A stretch of 32,649 nucleotides of DNA from DATFAS01 sp035254305. GTDB taxonomy: Bacteria; Bacillota; Bacilli; Aneurinibacillales; RAOX-1. Every line of letters begins with the position of its first letter. Position 1 is the first letter of the stretch. This document shows, one piece after another, positions 14,926 to 23,811 of the stretch. The stretch is from contig DATFAS010000164.1 of assembly GCA_035254305.1 (NCBI GenBank), forward strand, positions 1 through 32,649, in the 5' to 3' direction. The position numbers were made by a program, and so were the translations under genes. The notes below the pieces were generated by a model. That model was not told the origin of the DNA. It did not search any database and saw only the letters and a program-made list of their open reading frames with translations.

Positions 14926-15672
14926 ATGAATATGCTTTTATTTATCTTGATTGCTGGTTTCCTATCGGGGTTTATTGATTCGGTTGTTGGCGGTGGTGGA
15001 CTCATCAGCCTTCCAGCACTTATGCTTACAGGAATGCCTCTTCCACTTGCGTTAGGAACGAACAAATTTGCTTCAAGTTTTTCTTCTCTAACAAGCACGT
15101 TAAATTATATTAAAAATAAGCAAATCGATCTTCCATTAGCCAAAAAGCTATTCTTTCTTTCTTTTGTAGGGTCACTGATCGGGGCCTATACGGTAACCCA
15201 AATTTCCCCGGACGCCCTTCGCCCTGTAGTAGCTGTTTTATTAATTTTAATTACTATTTATACGTTAGTTAAGAAGGATTGGGGAGACCAAAAGCGCCCA
15301 CTTCGACGGAATTATCTATTTATTACTATGCCTTTCATCGTGGCTATTGGTTTTTACGACGGCTTTCTAGGTCCTGGTACAGGTTCGTTTTTTGCCTTTC
15401 TATTTTTGTATATTGGCTTTGATTTTGTAAAAGCTGCAGGGAACAGTCGGATCATGAATTTTGCAAGCAACATAGCTGCATTGATGCTCTTTGCCTTTTC
15501 TGGTCATGTTAATTACTATTACGGGATTGTGATGGCATTAGCTATGATTATTGGATCGTATCTTGGCTCTACATTAGCAATCCGAAACGGTCAAAAATAT
15601 ATCAAACCTCTATTTATCTTAGTTAGTTGTACTATGATTATTAAAATTTCTATCGATTGGATTTTGAAATAA
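14926..15672 (+). CDS. TSUP (TauE/SafE) family permease
   Basis: A 248-residue membrane protein with about eight helices. The duplicated TSUP signatures are clear: GFLSGFIDSVVGGGGLISLPAL in the first half with LGTNKFASSFSS, and IGFYDGFLGPGTGSFFAFLFL in the second with GNSRIMNFASNIAAL. The family exports sulfite, sulfoacetate, thiosulfate or other small anions, or imports them; the substrate cannot be told here. GGAAAGGA precedes the ATG. No sulfur-metabolism gene is adjacent. It is a single gene with its own promoter. Confidence 0.9.
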   Translation: MNMLLFILIAGFLSGFIDSVVGGGGLISLPALMLTGMPLPLALGTNKFASSFSSLTSTLNYIKNKQIDLPLAKKLFFLSFVGSLIGAYTVTQISPDALRPVVAVLLILITIYTLVKKDWGDQKRPLRRNYLFITMPFIVAIGFYDGFLGPGTGSFFAFLFLYIGFDFVKAAGNSRIMNFASNIAALMLFAFSGHVNYYYGIVMALAMIIGSYLGSTLAIRNGQKYIKPLFILVSCTMIIKISIDWILK

Positions 15673-15761
15673 AATTACTAATGGAGTATCTAAAAACGAA
15701 GAATTCATGCCTAATGTCGTAACGTTTCAATTATATTGAAGAATTAGGGGAGGAACCTATA

Positions 15762-16592
15762 TTGTTTAGCCATATTGCTGAAACCACAACCTTAAGAAAC
15801 GGTGTTCAAATGCCTTGGTTTGGTCTAGGAGTTTATAAAGCAAATGAAGGTGAAGAGGTTCAATTAGCTGTTCGTTCCGCAATTGAAATAGGATACAGAA
15901 GCATTGATACAGCTGCCCTATACCAAAATGAGCAAGGGGTAGGACAGGCGATAAGAGACTGTGAAATACCAAGAGAACAATTATTTATTACTACCAAAGT
16001 GTGGAACACTGACCAAGGCTTTGAAACAACATTACAAGCCTTTGAAGAAAGCCGTAAGAAGCTAGGGCTAGACTACATCGATCTATATCTTATTCACTGG
16101 CCGGTAAAGGAGAAGTATGTTGAAACATGGCGTGCACTGAATAAATTGTATGCAGAAGGTCTAGTTCGAGCAATTGGAGTAAGTAACTTTCAGGTTCATC
16201 ATATAAAAGATCTTATGCAGCATTCGGAAATGATTCCAATGGTGAACCAAATCGAGCTGCACCCAAGACTTACACAGAAAACACTGCTTGATTACTGTAA
16301 AGAACAACAAATTCAAGTGGAAGCATGGAGCCCCTTAATGAGGGGAAACCTGATGGCTAACCCAACCCTTGAAGTGATTGCAAATAAATATAAGAAATCA
16401 GTTGCACAGGTAATTCTTAGATGGGATTTAGAGCACCAGGTGGTGACGATCCCGAAATCAGTGAACCCTTCAAGAATAATTGAAAATGCGAATATATTCG
16501 ATTTTCAACTCACCCATGAGGATATAGAAGCAATAGATGCACTGAACCTAGATCAACGTGTAGGACCTGATCCGGATAACTTCAGCTTTTAG
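15762..16592 (+). CDS. aldo/keto reductase, AKR5-like
   Basis: A 276-residue NADPH-dependent aldo/keto reductase related to YtbE/YvgN of B. subtilis. The catalytic tetrad is intact: Asp49 and Tyr54 in YRSIDTAALYQNE, Lys79 in TTKVW, His112 in LIHWP. The cofactor end IPKSVNPSRIIENANIFDFQL is also typical. These enzymes reduce methylglyoxal and other aldehydes in the cytoplasm. It starts at a TTG, eight bases after GGGGAGG. It stands alone. Confidence 0.93.
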   Translation: MFSHIAETTTLRNGVQMPWFGLGVYKANEGEEVQLAVRSAIEIGYRSIDTAALYQNEQGVGQAIRDCEIPREQLFITTKVWNTDQGFETTLQAFEESRKKLGLDYIDLYLIHWPVKEKYVETWRALNKLYAEGLVRAIGVSNFQVHHIKDLMQHSEMIPMVNQIELHPRLTQKTLLDYCKEQQIQVEAWSPLMRGNLMANPTLEVIANKYKKSVAQVILRWDLEHQVVTIPKSVNPSRIIENANIFDFQLTHEDIEAIDALNLDQRVGPDPDNFSF

Positions 16593-16608
16593 AGATGAAT
16601 AGAATACT

Positions 16609-16634
16609 GGCCGAATGTTGCACTGGCCTTTTTT
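16609..16634 (+). terminator. weak terminator after aldo/keto reductase
   Basis: GGCC (16609-16612) can pair with GGCC (16625-16628), followed directly by TTTTTT. The stem is only four pairs. Confidence 0.45.
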
Positions 16635-16742
16635 GTTTTATTTGGTGAAAATACCATTTTATTTCAATTTAAGGTAGGGAAAAACAATTTTCTGTCGTAT
16701 TAAACATATAGATATTATTTCGAAAGTGAAGTGGTGGTCCAT

Positions 16743-18026
16743 TTGTCAAATGAAATAGATAGTAATTTATTCCCGCATCATCTACTTCTTAACATCTTCT
16801 TTATTCTAATTCCTGTTTTTTTGTATCAGTTATTTTATTTGGAGAAACCGAACGGACAATTCCGTAAAAATAGAGAGTTGTTTATTTCGGTAAGTGCTGC
16901 TCTTTCGATTATATTATGTATGTCCTTTCCTTTTTCTTTCAACATTGATTTTATCTTTGACCTACGTGCTATTCCCTTTATTGTAGCTTCTTTATATGGA
17001 GGCTATCGAATTGCCATTAAGCTGTTTATCATTGAAGTTCTTTTTTGCTATATTTTAGGGGGATTTGGTTTTTATCTATCGCTTATATCGAATTCTATTC
17101 TCCTCATCTTAATTTTCATTTGTATCCCCAAATTTGCTAATGCTGGTAAAGGAAGACGTTTATTCTTGGCTGCAATTCTGTCTTTTATTTATTCCATGAT
17201 TGTTATTTTGGTGTTTCCATTTTATATCCAAACTATTACTCAATCTTTTTATTCTTTTACATTGGGATACCTTTCGATAAATATAGTAGTGACCATTATA
17301 TCTATTAAACTGTTGAATTTAATGGAACAAAACCATTCCTTTCGAAAGGAAATAATGGAGGCTGAGAAATTAAAGGTTTTAAGTGAATTAGCGGCGAGTG
17401 TTTCACATGAAGTACGCAATCCGTTAACCGTAACAAAAGGATTTATTCAATTGCTTCGTGAAAGGAGTCTTTCCGAAGAAAAAAGAAATAATTATATAAA
17501 TTTGGCACTTGATGAATTAGGGCGGGCTCAAGATATCTTAACCGACTACCTTTCTTTTGCAAGACCGGATAATGAGTGTTTTACTAGCTTAAGTTTAATA
17601 GAGGAATTAAATTATTCTCTTGCTGCGATTCATCCTTATGCATTAATGCATGATGTAATCGTTCGAACGGGTGATTTGGTAGAGGGAGAGATTGTTGGGA
17701 ATCGTCAACGCTTTCGACAATGCCTGATTAATATATTGAAAAATAGCATTGAGGCCATGTCAAGTGGTGGGGAACTCTATGTGACATGTATTCCACAAAA
17801 TCAAAGTGTCATGATTCTCATCCATGATACAGGAGTCGGTATGTCAAAAGAACAAATTCAGCGGTTGGGAACTCCCTATTATACAACGAAAGAAAAAGGA
17901 ACAGGACTTGGCATGATGGTTGTTTTTAGCATCATTAAGGCTATGAATGGTAAAATCAATATTCAGAGCCAACTAGGTAAAGGCACACGGATGTGTATTC
18001 ATTTGCCAACCGAGCAAAAAATTTGA
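16743..18026 (+). CDS. KinB-like membrane histidine kinase, orphan
   Basis: From TTG 16743 the product has 427 residues. Residues 1-195 hold six or so membrane helices, with IDFIFDLRAIPFIVASLYGGYRIAI typical of the 5TM-LYT sensor region. The HisKA box ELAASVSHEVRNPLTVTKGFIQLL carries the phosphorylated His222. The HATPase domain follows with N box CLINILKNSIEAM, G1 DTGVGM and G2 KGTGLGM. No response regulator lies beside it. This fits a sporulation phosphorelay kinase that feeds Spo0F, like B. subtilis KinB. GTG 16731 is an alternative start. TTTGTCAAAT at the start codon resembles a Spo0A box. Confidence 0.85.
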   Translation: MSNEIDSNLFPHHLLLNIFFILIPVFLYQLFYLEKPNGQFRKNRELFISVSAALSIILCMSFPFSFNIDFIFDLRAIPFIVASLYGGYRIAIKLFIIEVLFCYILGGFGFYLSLISNSILLILIFICIPKFANAGKGRRLFLAAILSFIYSMIVILVFPFYIQTITQSFYSFTLGYLSINIVVTIISIKLLNLMEQNHSFRKEIMEAEKLKVLSELAASVSHEVRNPLTVTKGFIQLLRERSLSEEKRNNYINLALDELGRAQDILTDYLSFARPDNECFTSLSLIEELNYSLAAIHPYALMHDVIVRTGDLVEGEIVGNRQRFRQCLINILKNSIEAMSSGGELYVTCIPQNQSVMILIHDTGVGMSKEQIQRLGTPYYTTKEKGTGLGMMVVFSIIKAMNGKINIQSQLGKGTRMCIHLPTEQKI

Positions 18027-18047
18027 TAAAGGCTAGAGGAAATAGAA

Positions 18048-18077
18048 AGGTCGGGCTTGCCCGACCTCATTATTTTT
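18048..18077. terminator. terminator shared by KinB-like and Gln/Pro-rich genes
   Basis: A perfect stem AGGTCGGG/CCCGACCT (18048-18055, 18060-18067) with a 4-base loop, followed by TCATTATTTTTTT on the plus strand. The minus-strand gene ends in the T-tract. Confidence 0.85.
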
Positions 18078-18477
18078 TTGTGGATTTTGGCTTTGATTGC
18101 GATTGTGGTTGAGGCTGTTTCTCCTCATTCATTGAGTCTATATGCATTTCCTCAAAAACGGGTTCAATATAGGTTCCTGTTAGTTTAGGTTCAACCATAC
18201 TTTCGTAACCTAAAGTAGGTTGAATATTATTCATAGGTTGTTGAAATGATGGATTTGGAATATGCCCTACAAATTGTTGTACGGGATTAAAGGGTAATCC
18301 TTGTTGAACGGATGGATAATTCGTAGGGAAGGCAGAAGGGTACAATGGATTGTGCATGCCCTGCTGGTACCATGAATTTCTTATTTCTTGTTCTTGCAAT
18401 AATTGTTGTGCCATTTGATGAACCTGTTGAAGTGCTTGCTGAGCCTGCCAGACAGCTTGTAGAAGGCGATGTGGCAT
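18070..18477 (-). CDS. Gln/Pro-rich low-complexity protein, 135 residues
   Basis: I do not recognise a family. The ATG at 18477 follows AAAGGGGG with a good spacer and gives MPHRLLQAVWQAQQ...; a frame start at 18534 lies upstream of that site. A Gln-rich amphipathic helix (about 1-35) leads into a Pro/Asn/Gln/Tyr-rich region (SWYQQGMHNPLYPSAFPTNYPSV). An acidic patch (EPVFEEMHIDSMNEE) and a Lys/Ser/Gln tail ending KPKSTKK follow. This composition is common in spore coat and other structural proteins of Bacillales. The nearby YhcN-type gene and KinB-like kinase make a sporulation role plausible, but this is inference. Confidence 0.6.
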   Translation of the reverse strand: MPHRLLQAVWQAQQALQQVHQMAQQLLQEQEIRNSWYQQGMHNPLYPSAFPTNYPSVQQGLPFNPVQQFVGHIPNPSFQQPMNNIQPTLGYESMVEPKLTGTYIEPVFEEMHIDSMNEEKQPQPQSQSKPKSTKK

Positions 18478-18635
18478 GAGAATACCCCCTTTAGTAGGAT
18501 CAATATGCATCCATTGTTCCCTAAGGAGTACCAAATTATTCTAGGATATAAGCGATCATAAGAAAAAGGTCTCATAGATTCCTAAGTAGGAGGGAAAGAT
18601 ACCTCAAGGGAATAAAAAATCCAGGAGGCAATGGT

Positions 18636-19370
18636 ATGAAAACTCAGTCGTTCACTTCAACAGCGTTGATTTTTTCTATTTTACTAAGCGGCTGTGGGAT
18701 CCAAAATATGAACCATCCAGCAAAAAGCGAATCCTACCATAATATGGGCAATCAGGGATATCACATCAAACAGGGAACAAATTCTACAAGTATCCAGAGC
18801 CAAAGTCAATCTGGTTCGGTGAGTACCTACAATATGACGAGAAAAACATTAGATGGGTCTTTTGATTTGTACTGTAGCCAGCAATTGGAGATGAAACTGA
18901 ATAGGGCAGGTATAACTAGCTATACAGTTTTAGCATCAGCAAATATGGTTATTTTAGGCCTAACCTATCCTGAAGCTGAAGATCGGAAAAATAAACAAGG
19001 CACTTCAACGACACCACAGCTTGCTAACTCATCGAATCAAATAAACGGAATCGCTGTGAAGGATTTGGAGACAAAAAATATCGGGAATCAAAGTATTAAT
19101 CAAATTTCTAATCAGTCCAATCAACTGGTCGTAAACCCTGGTTTGGGTCGCAATAGCCGAATAGAACAGGCAAACTCGCGGAATGTATATAGAGCACAGG
19201 AAGTTCTCGAGAGGGAAATAGGAAAAAACACGGAGATTATTTTTATTGCAGATCCAGCAGGTATTGATGCGGTATCCAATATAAGGAAGAAGTTAAGTGA
19301 ACGTGGAGCACCAGGCCAAGTTTCCATACAGTCGGAGCTTAGTACTTTAGAAAATAGCATCAATAAATAA
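18636..19370 (+). CDS. YhcN/YlaJ-type sporulation lipoprotein
   Basis: A 244-residue lipoprotein: the signal ends in the lipobox LLSGC with Cys20. A long Ser/Asn/Gln-rich linker, partly repetitive (SNQINGI...NQSINQISNQSNQ), precedes a C-terminal domain with NVYRAQEVLEREIGKNTEIIFIADPAGIDAVSNIRKKL, the pattern of the YhcN/YlaJ family of spore membrane lipoproteins. That fold is often found on the forespore side and in the mature spore. AGGAGG precedes the ATG. It would be a substrate of Lgt. I assign the family from the C-terminal pattern and composition only. Confidence 0.7.
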   Translation: MKTQSFTSTALIFSILLSGCGIQNMNHPAKSESYHNMGNQGYHIKQGTNSTSIQSQSQSGSVSTYNMTRKTLDGSFDLYCSQQLEMKLNRAGITSYTVLASANMVILGLTYPEAEDRKNKQGTSTTPQLANSSNQINGIAVKDLETKNIGNQSINQISNQSNQLVVNPGLGRNSRIEQANSRNVYRAQEVLEREIGKNTEIIFIADPAGIDAVSNIRKKLSERGAPGQVSIQSELSTLENSINK

Positions 19371-19382
19371 GGTTTATAATTG

Positions 19383-19418
19383 AAAAAAGGAACCCGGCAA
19401 AGACTAAATGCTAGGTTC
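19383..19418 (-). terminator. recJ terminator
   Basis: On the minus strand GAACC..GC pairs with GC..GGTTC across an 11-base loop, followed by CTTTTTTC. It also lies after the YhcN-type gene in the other direction. Confidence 0.7.
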
Positions 19419-19436
19419 TTCTTCAAGTTTATCTAT

Positions 19437-21119
19437 TTATTCGACCCATTGAGGTATCATTTGCATCCCTCTCCAGAAGTCACTATATTCAAAACTACCA
19501 TAGTAGATTTGTTTTTGATGAAACTGGGCCCGGTTTGCCCCAGACCACATGGCGAAAGGGATTTGAAAGTATCCAACTTGGAGTTTACCAATTTTTTGAT
19601 CTTCTTTTAATACTTTTCCAGGGAGTAAGGTTCCCTCTATAGCCCATTGGATCGTAGGAAATCCTTGACCGAATGGTTCTAGTTTTGCTAAGACATCGGA
19701 GAATTGATCTATGTCTGTTAATGAATCCATTTGAAGTAGGGCATCGTAATGATGAATTCTTATCCAAGTTTCTTCAGGGTAAGTAGATAGCTCTTCATCC
19801 ACTGCTTGAAAGAAAGGAACAATCGTGTTTTCATCATCAAAGGTAAGGCCAGCAGCAGCAGCATGACCTCCCCACTTTTTACCAATAAGATGTTGATATT
19901 TTTCCATTAATTTAAAAAGATGCACACCCTCAATGGAACGGGCAGAGCCTTTTACTTTTCCTTCATGGCTGGCTAAGCAAAAGGTAGGCTTGTAGTAGGC
20001 ATCCATTATTTTGGAGGCGGCAATTCCTACCACCCCTTCGTGAAAAGAATCATCGATGATGGCTAGTACATGTTTATAGGGAGATTGCTCAGCTTGTCGA
20101 AGTCCAACCTCTACGACATGTTTTTGTGCTGCTTTGCGATCCGTATTTCTTTTCTCAAGCTCTTCTAATATATTCTCACAATACGCAACATCGTCGGATA
20201 AAAGAAGATTGACTACAGGATCAGCGTCTTTCATTCTGCCGGCAGCATTGATTCTAGGACCAATGGAGAAGCCTAATGTACGTGCATTAATCTGCTTCCA
20301 GCCTAGTCGTTGTTTCATTAAACGGAAGGCAAGACGATTGCCCTCCATGATTTTTTGCATACCTAATTTGACATAGATGCGGTTATCTCCACGAAGAGGC
20401 ATAATATCACAAACTGTTCCTATGGCTACCAGATCAAGAAGCTCTTCAGAAACCCAGGTAGGAGCAATCTTACCTTGGCATTCCCAAATTGCCTTCATAA
20501 ACTGATAAGCAACAGCACACCCACAAATTCCATGATCAGGATAATCGGTGACCATAGGATGGATGACAGCAAAGGCATGTTTGGGAAAAGCCTGTTTAGG
20601 TTCATGGTGGTCTGTCACGATCGTATCGATCCCTATATTTTTAAGCTGTTCAATCTGACTATCACTAGATACTCCACAGTCGACTGTGATGACTAATTGT
20701 GGGTTCATAGTTAGCAGTCGAGGAAGGTTGGTATCATTTAAGCCATATCCTTCTGAAAACCGATCAGGGATTAAATACTCTACTTTAAATCCATAATGTG
20801 TCTCTAGTTTTTGAAGAACGGTCATGATGACTGTTGCTGCTGTTGTCCCATCCGCATCGTAATCACCTACAATTACAATTTTTTCCTTCTGTAGGAAAGC
20901 TTTCTTCAAACGTTCAACTGCAATATATATTTGAGGACCAAAAGCCGTGCTGGGCGTTGTTTTATCAAGTGTCCCATAGAAGAATTTCTCTAGATGTTCC
21001 AGATCGTTTAAGCCTCTTCTATGTAATATGGGGCCAAATAGTAACGGAATTTTCTGCTCCTTTAGCCATTCGTTGATTTCCACTGTAACGGACAATTGCT
21101 CATAAGGCTTCCATATCAT
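19437..21119 (-). CDS. recJ: RecJ single-strand-specific 5'-3' exonuclease, short form
   Basis: A 560-residue DHH-family nuclease that trims 5' ends in recombination and repair. DHH motifs: DYDADG (motif I), VITVDCG (II), IVTDHHEP (III), CGCAVAYQ (about motif IV). DHHA1 is marked by GGHAAAAG, and an OB-like domain follows (about 440-560). B. subtilis RecJ is near 786 residues with an extra C-terminal region, which is absent here; this length matches E. coli-like and clostridial forms. It is not beside apt or relA, where recJ commonly lies in Bacillales, so it may be a second copy. GGGAGG precedes the ATG. Confidence 0.93.
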   Translation of the reverse strand: MIWKPYEQLSVTVEINEWLKEQKIPLLFGPILHRRGLNDLEHLEKFFYGTLDKTTPSTAFGPQIYIAVERLKKAFLQKEKIVIVGDYDADGTTAATVIMTVLQKLETHYGFKVEYLIPDRFSEGYGLNDTNLPRLLTMNPQLVITVDCGVSSDSQIEQLKNIGIDTIVTDHHEPKQAFPKHAFAVIHPMVTDYPDHGICGCAVAYQFMKAIWECQGKIAPTWVSEELLDLVAIGTVCDIMPLRGDNRIYVKLGMQKIMEGNRLAFRLMKQRLGWKQINARTLGFSIGPRINAAGRMKDADPVVNLLLSDDVAYCENILEELEKRNTDRKAAQKHVVEVGLRQAEQSPYKHVLAIIDDSFHEGVVGIAASKIMDAYYKPTFCLASHEGKVKGSARSIEGVHLFKLMEKYQHLIGKKWGGHAAAAGLTFDDENTIVPFFQAVDEELSTYPEETWIRIHHYDALLQMDSLTDIDQFSDVLAKLEPFGQGFPTIQWAIEGTLLPGKVLKEDQKIGKLQVGYFQIPFAMWSGANRAQFHQKQIYYGSFEYSDFWRGMQMIPQWVE

Positions 21120-21205
21120 GACCCGTGTCCCTCCCTTGGAAACAAATTTCTAGAAACCTATCATATCATCCTTTTAAACTTATGAAAATGAATGATTATA
21201 AAACT

Positions 21206-21235
21206 AAAGGAGAACCGGTAATCCAGTTCTCCTTT
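21206..21235 (-). terminator. terminator of the transglutaminase gene
   Basis: On the minus strand AAAGGAGAACTGG pairs with CCGGTTCTCCTTT (21206-21218 and 21223-21235) around ATTA, followed by AGTTTTAT. Confidence 0.85.
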
Positions 21236-21242
21236 CATCAAT

Positions 21243-22376
21243 CTAACCTTCTTGTTTGTCAGCCTTATGGGTACGATAGAAATCCTTGTTATCAAAGAAG
21301 TTTCCGGCTTGTTGCCAGGTGGGGTCGCACGGAATCCATTTATTTTCATCTGCTAGATAGACTAAATTCCACGCATGAGGCCCAGTGCTTCCATCAGGTA
21401 AGTAAGCTGTACCGAATTCTTGCTTTACCTTGAGATTGACAGCACGCCCCATGGCTACCATTAAGGATGAATAATCAGAACAGACTCCTTTTCTACTGCT
21501 ATAGGTAGGAACAGTACCAAAGGAAAGAGTTTGGACCTCGCCATTTTCAATCATCCGTGCCTTTGGGAAATCATAGGCGATATGGCTACCAATCCATTGA
21601 TATAATTTCTGTGCTTTCTTACGATCAGAGTTTGCTCCTGCTACAATTTCTTTTGCTTTTGCATCGATTTCAGGAGTAGATTCAAATCGGGTTTGCCAGG
21701 TAGCATAACCTCGTATTGATTTTGGGCCATTGTTAGCAGCTTCTTTACTAAGCTCCTTAATCCAATTATCCGCTTTTTTATTTAAGACAGGCAACTGTTT
21801 AACAAGTGAACTCTCCATAAGAGGGGAGATCGCGGTGTTATCAACGAAGTGATAGAAACTACTTTCACTTACCATTTTGGAGAGTTCCGGAATTTGTAAA
21901 TAAGGGACTCCAAAATGAACGACTAGAGCAAATAAAATGGTATGCAAAACAGACCGTGGGAGTTGCAAGAAAACCGAAAGAATTCGATTGATCCAGTCTG
22001 GAAAATAGCGGGTGAACCCTTGAATTCGTTGGATGATCACGACGAAAATGGTGATTAAAGGATCAAAAATGATACCTAATAACCATGATATCAATAGTGC
22101 AGTGATTGGAACAGCTAGAATCCAAGTGTAAAGACTACTGTTTAGCTGATCTGCTAGCCAATCTAATTCAGATAAATTCCATGGGTTCGTAAGGACAACG
22201 GACTTGAGCAGCCAGAATGCACACAAATAAGAGAAAATCCATTGGATAGAGCCCAGAAATGCGCGGATTCGATATTTAACTAACTCAAGCTCATTAGGCA
22301 AGCCTCTATATAAACCCATTATTAAGGGCATGATCAATAAATAGCCACCGATCAGATTGATCCAGTTCATCTCCAT
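21243..22376 (-). CDS. membrane protein with CvpA-like region and transglutaminase-like domain
   Basis: From ATG 22376 the product has 377 residues. The first 160 carry four or so membrane helices in a CvpA-like layout (MNWINLIGGYLLIMPLIMGLYRGLPNELEL...). A helical linker follows, then a transglutaminase-like domain at about 225-360. Its triad is Cys299 in RKGVCSDYSSL, His334 in GPHAWNLVYL and Asp351 in WIPCDPTW, so the domain looks catalytically competent. Such Bacillales proteins face outside and may crosslink or cut peptides in the wall; this is inference. The gene upstream is the PASTA pseudokinase. Start codons at 22466 and between lie over the terminator. Confidence 0.82.
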   Translation of the reverse strand: MEMNWINLIGGYLLIMPLIMGLYRGLPNELELVKYRIRAFLGSIQWIFSYLCAFWLLKSVVLTNPWNLSELDWLADQLNSSLYTWILAVPITALLISWLLGIIFDPLITIFVVIIQRIQGFTRYFPDWINRILSVFLQLPRSVLHTILFALVVHFGVPYLQIPELSKMVSESSFYHFVDNTAISPLMESSLVKQLPVLNKKADNWIKELSKEAANNGPKSIRGYATWQTRFESTPEIDAKAKEIVAGANSDRKKAQKLYQWIGSHIAYDFPKARMIENGEVQTLSFGTVPTYSSRKGVCSDYSSLMVAMGRAVNLKVKQEFGTAYLPDGSTGPHAWNLVYLADENKWIPCDPTWQQAGNFFDNKDFYRTHKADKQEG

Positions 22377-22463
22377 TTTGTAACCAAACCTTCCAAATAT
22401 AGAATAGCCAGTGTTTAACCTGTTGATTGTAGGTAAGATTATATACAATTTATATTCTGGAAG

Positions 22464-22492
22464 CAAAAATAAAGAGCATTCCTTTGCTCTTT
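22464..22492 (-). terminator. terminator of the PASTA pseudokinase gene
   Basis: AAAGAGCA (22471-22478) pairs with TGCTCTTT (22485-22492); the minus strand continues TTATTTTTG. It overlaps the stop codon of the gene at 22491 and partly separates it from the transglutaminase gene. Confidence 0.75.
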
Positions 22493-23696
22493 ATCCGTTT
22501 CCTTTACTTACCCAGAAGGTGAGAGTTGTTTCCTTCGAGACTTTCTTCCCTGCAGGGAGATTTTGCTTAAACACAGTTCCAGCAGCCTGGGTGTTTGATT
22601 CTATAAAGAATACATAATGTAGTCCTATAGTCAATGCTTGTTTTTCTGCATCTTCTTTACTGAGCCCTCTTAAATCCGGTACAATGACCTCTTCAGTAGT
22701 AGGGGGCGTAGTATTCGTCTCAGGTGTGGGTTGCTGAGTAATGGTTAGTTGTTGTGAATCCTTATCATCGATTACAGGGGCAGGTGCTGGCTTTGCAGAT
22801 GGTGGTGAATTAAGAACATGACGAACGATCGTAAACATACCACCAAATAGAATTACAGCAAGTAGAAGAAATAGAATAGGTCTTTTCCCTCTATTTTTAT
22901 TTATCCCTTCCCATGTTTTTGGCTTGGTCATTTCCTTGTTTTCTTGTGGATCTTGTTTAGGATTAACATTCAAACTAATTGGTGAATGAGCTATCATGTC
23001 ACCCTGCTTCCTTTCTCTTGGCCACTGTTTTTTGAGCAGAACTCCTAGGTCTACTAGAAAAGATGAAAGGCTGTATTGCTCATGATAAGTTTGTTTTAAT
23101 AGATGAATAATGGTATCCAACGTTTCGGTTGGAGTTTCTTTCAACGCGGTTCGAAAGGAGTGCTCAAGAGAATCAAATCCTTCTGCCATGACCATGCTTG
23201 AAGTAACCAATTCATACAGAAGATGGATCAGCCCTTTGACTCCTTTTTGAGATGAAAGTCCCTCTGACCAATAATTAATAATAATTAATTCATGCTCCTC
23301 AGATAACCATATATTATCAGCAGCTAAAGAAAAACCATGAATTTTTTCTTCAAGTGCTTCTTGTAGTCCGAAGCCCAATTTATAAATCAATTCCAAGGCA
23401 TTCATCATGGGAATTGGTTGTTTGAGTAAGCGGTCATGAAGTAAATCACCTTGCCTGTGCTCCAATACAGCGTAAACGCTACGGTCATCCTGGCCCATGT
23501 CGAGGATATGGAGGAATCGAGGGTCAGTGAGTCCGGAAACATGAGATAATTGTGTTAAATGACTGTTTTCTTCAGGTAAACGATATAACAGCACTTCACG
23601 CCGCAAAGAAAGATCCTTTCCGATATATAATTCGCCGTTTCGTGTAGAAAGGAGTTTACTAGTAAAGGAATATCTCCCTTGTTTATCAACGTTCAC
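22491..23696 (-). CDS. PASTA-domain pseudokinase, membrane anchored
   Basis: A 401-residue protein with the layout of PrkC-type Ser/Thr kinases but a broken kinase. Residues 1-225 have a kinase-like pattern. The catalytic loop reads IHGFSLAADNIW (119-130), so HRDLKPxN lacks Asp and Lys while the His and Asn remain. The DFG site reads INYW (140-143), and the ATP lysine region reads EVLLYRL (34-40). A basic stretch and one membrane helix (273-293) follow, then a Pro/Thr linker and one PASTA domain (337-398, VPDLRGLSKEDAEKQALTIGL). PASTA domains bind muropeptides or beta-lactams. A regulatory or sensing role is likely. Confidence 0.82.
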   Translation of the reverse strand: MNVDKQGRYSFTSKLLSTRNGELYIGKDLSLRREVLLYRLPEENSHLTQLSHVSGLTDPRFLHILDMGQDDRSVYAVLEHRQGDLLHDRLLKQPIPMMNALELIYKLGFGLQEALEEKIHGFSLAADNIWLSEEHELIIINYWSEGLSSQKGVKGLIHLLYELVTSSMVMAEGFDSLEHSFRTALKETPTETLDTIIHLLKQTYHEQYSLSSFLVDLGVLLKKQWPRERKQGDMIAHSPISLNVNPKQDPQENKEMTKPKTWEGINKNRGKRPILFLLLAVILFGGMFTIVRHVLNSPPSAKPAPAPVIDDKDSQQLTITQQPTPETNTTPPTTEEVIVPDLRGLSKEDAEKQALTIGLHYVFFIESNTQAAGTVFKQNLPAGKKVSKETTLTFWVSKGNG

Positions 23697-23811
23697 TTTC
23701 GATCCCCTCCTAACTATAGGATTTCGTTAAATTCCCACTCAATCTGTGGGTCGATGTTCATAAAACCATTCTATCCCGCATATAAGCTTTTTACAAGGAG
23801 TTGATGAATGG

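Noticed and set aside
14844..15098. Minus-strand frame of 84 residues over the start of the TSUP gene
   Set aside because: Antisense shadow of a well-supported membrane protein, with no ribosome site.
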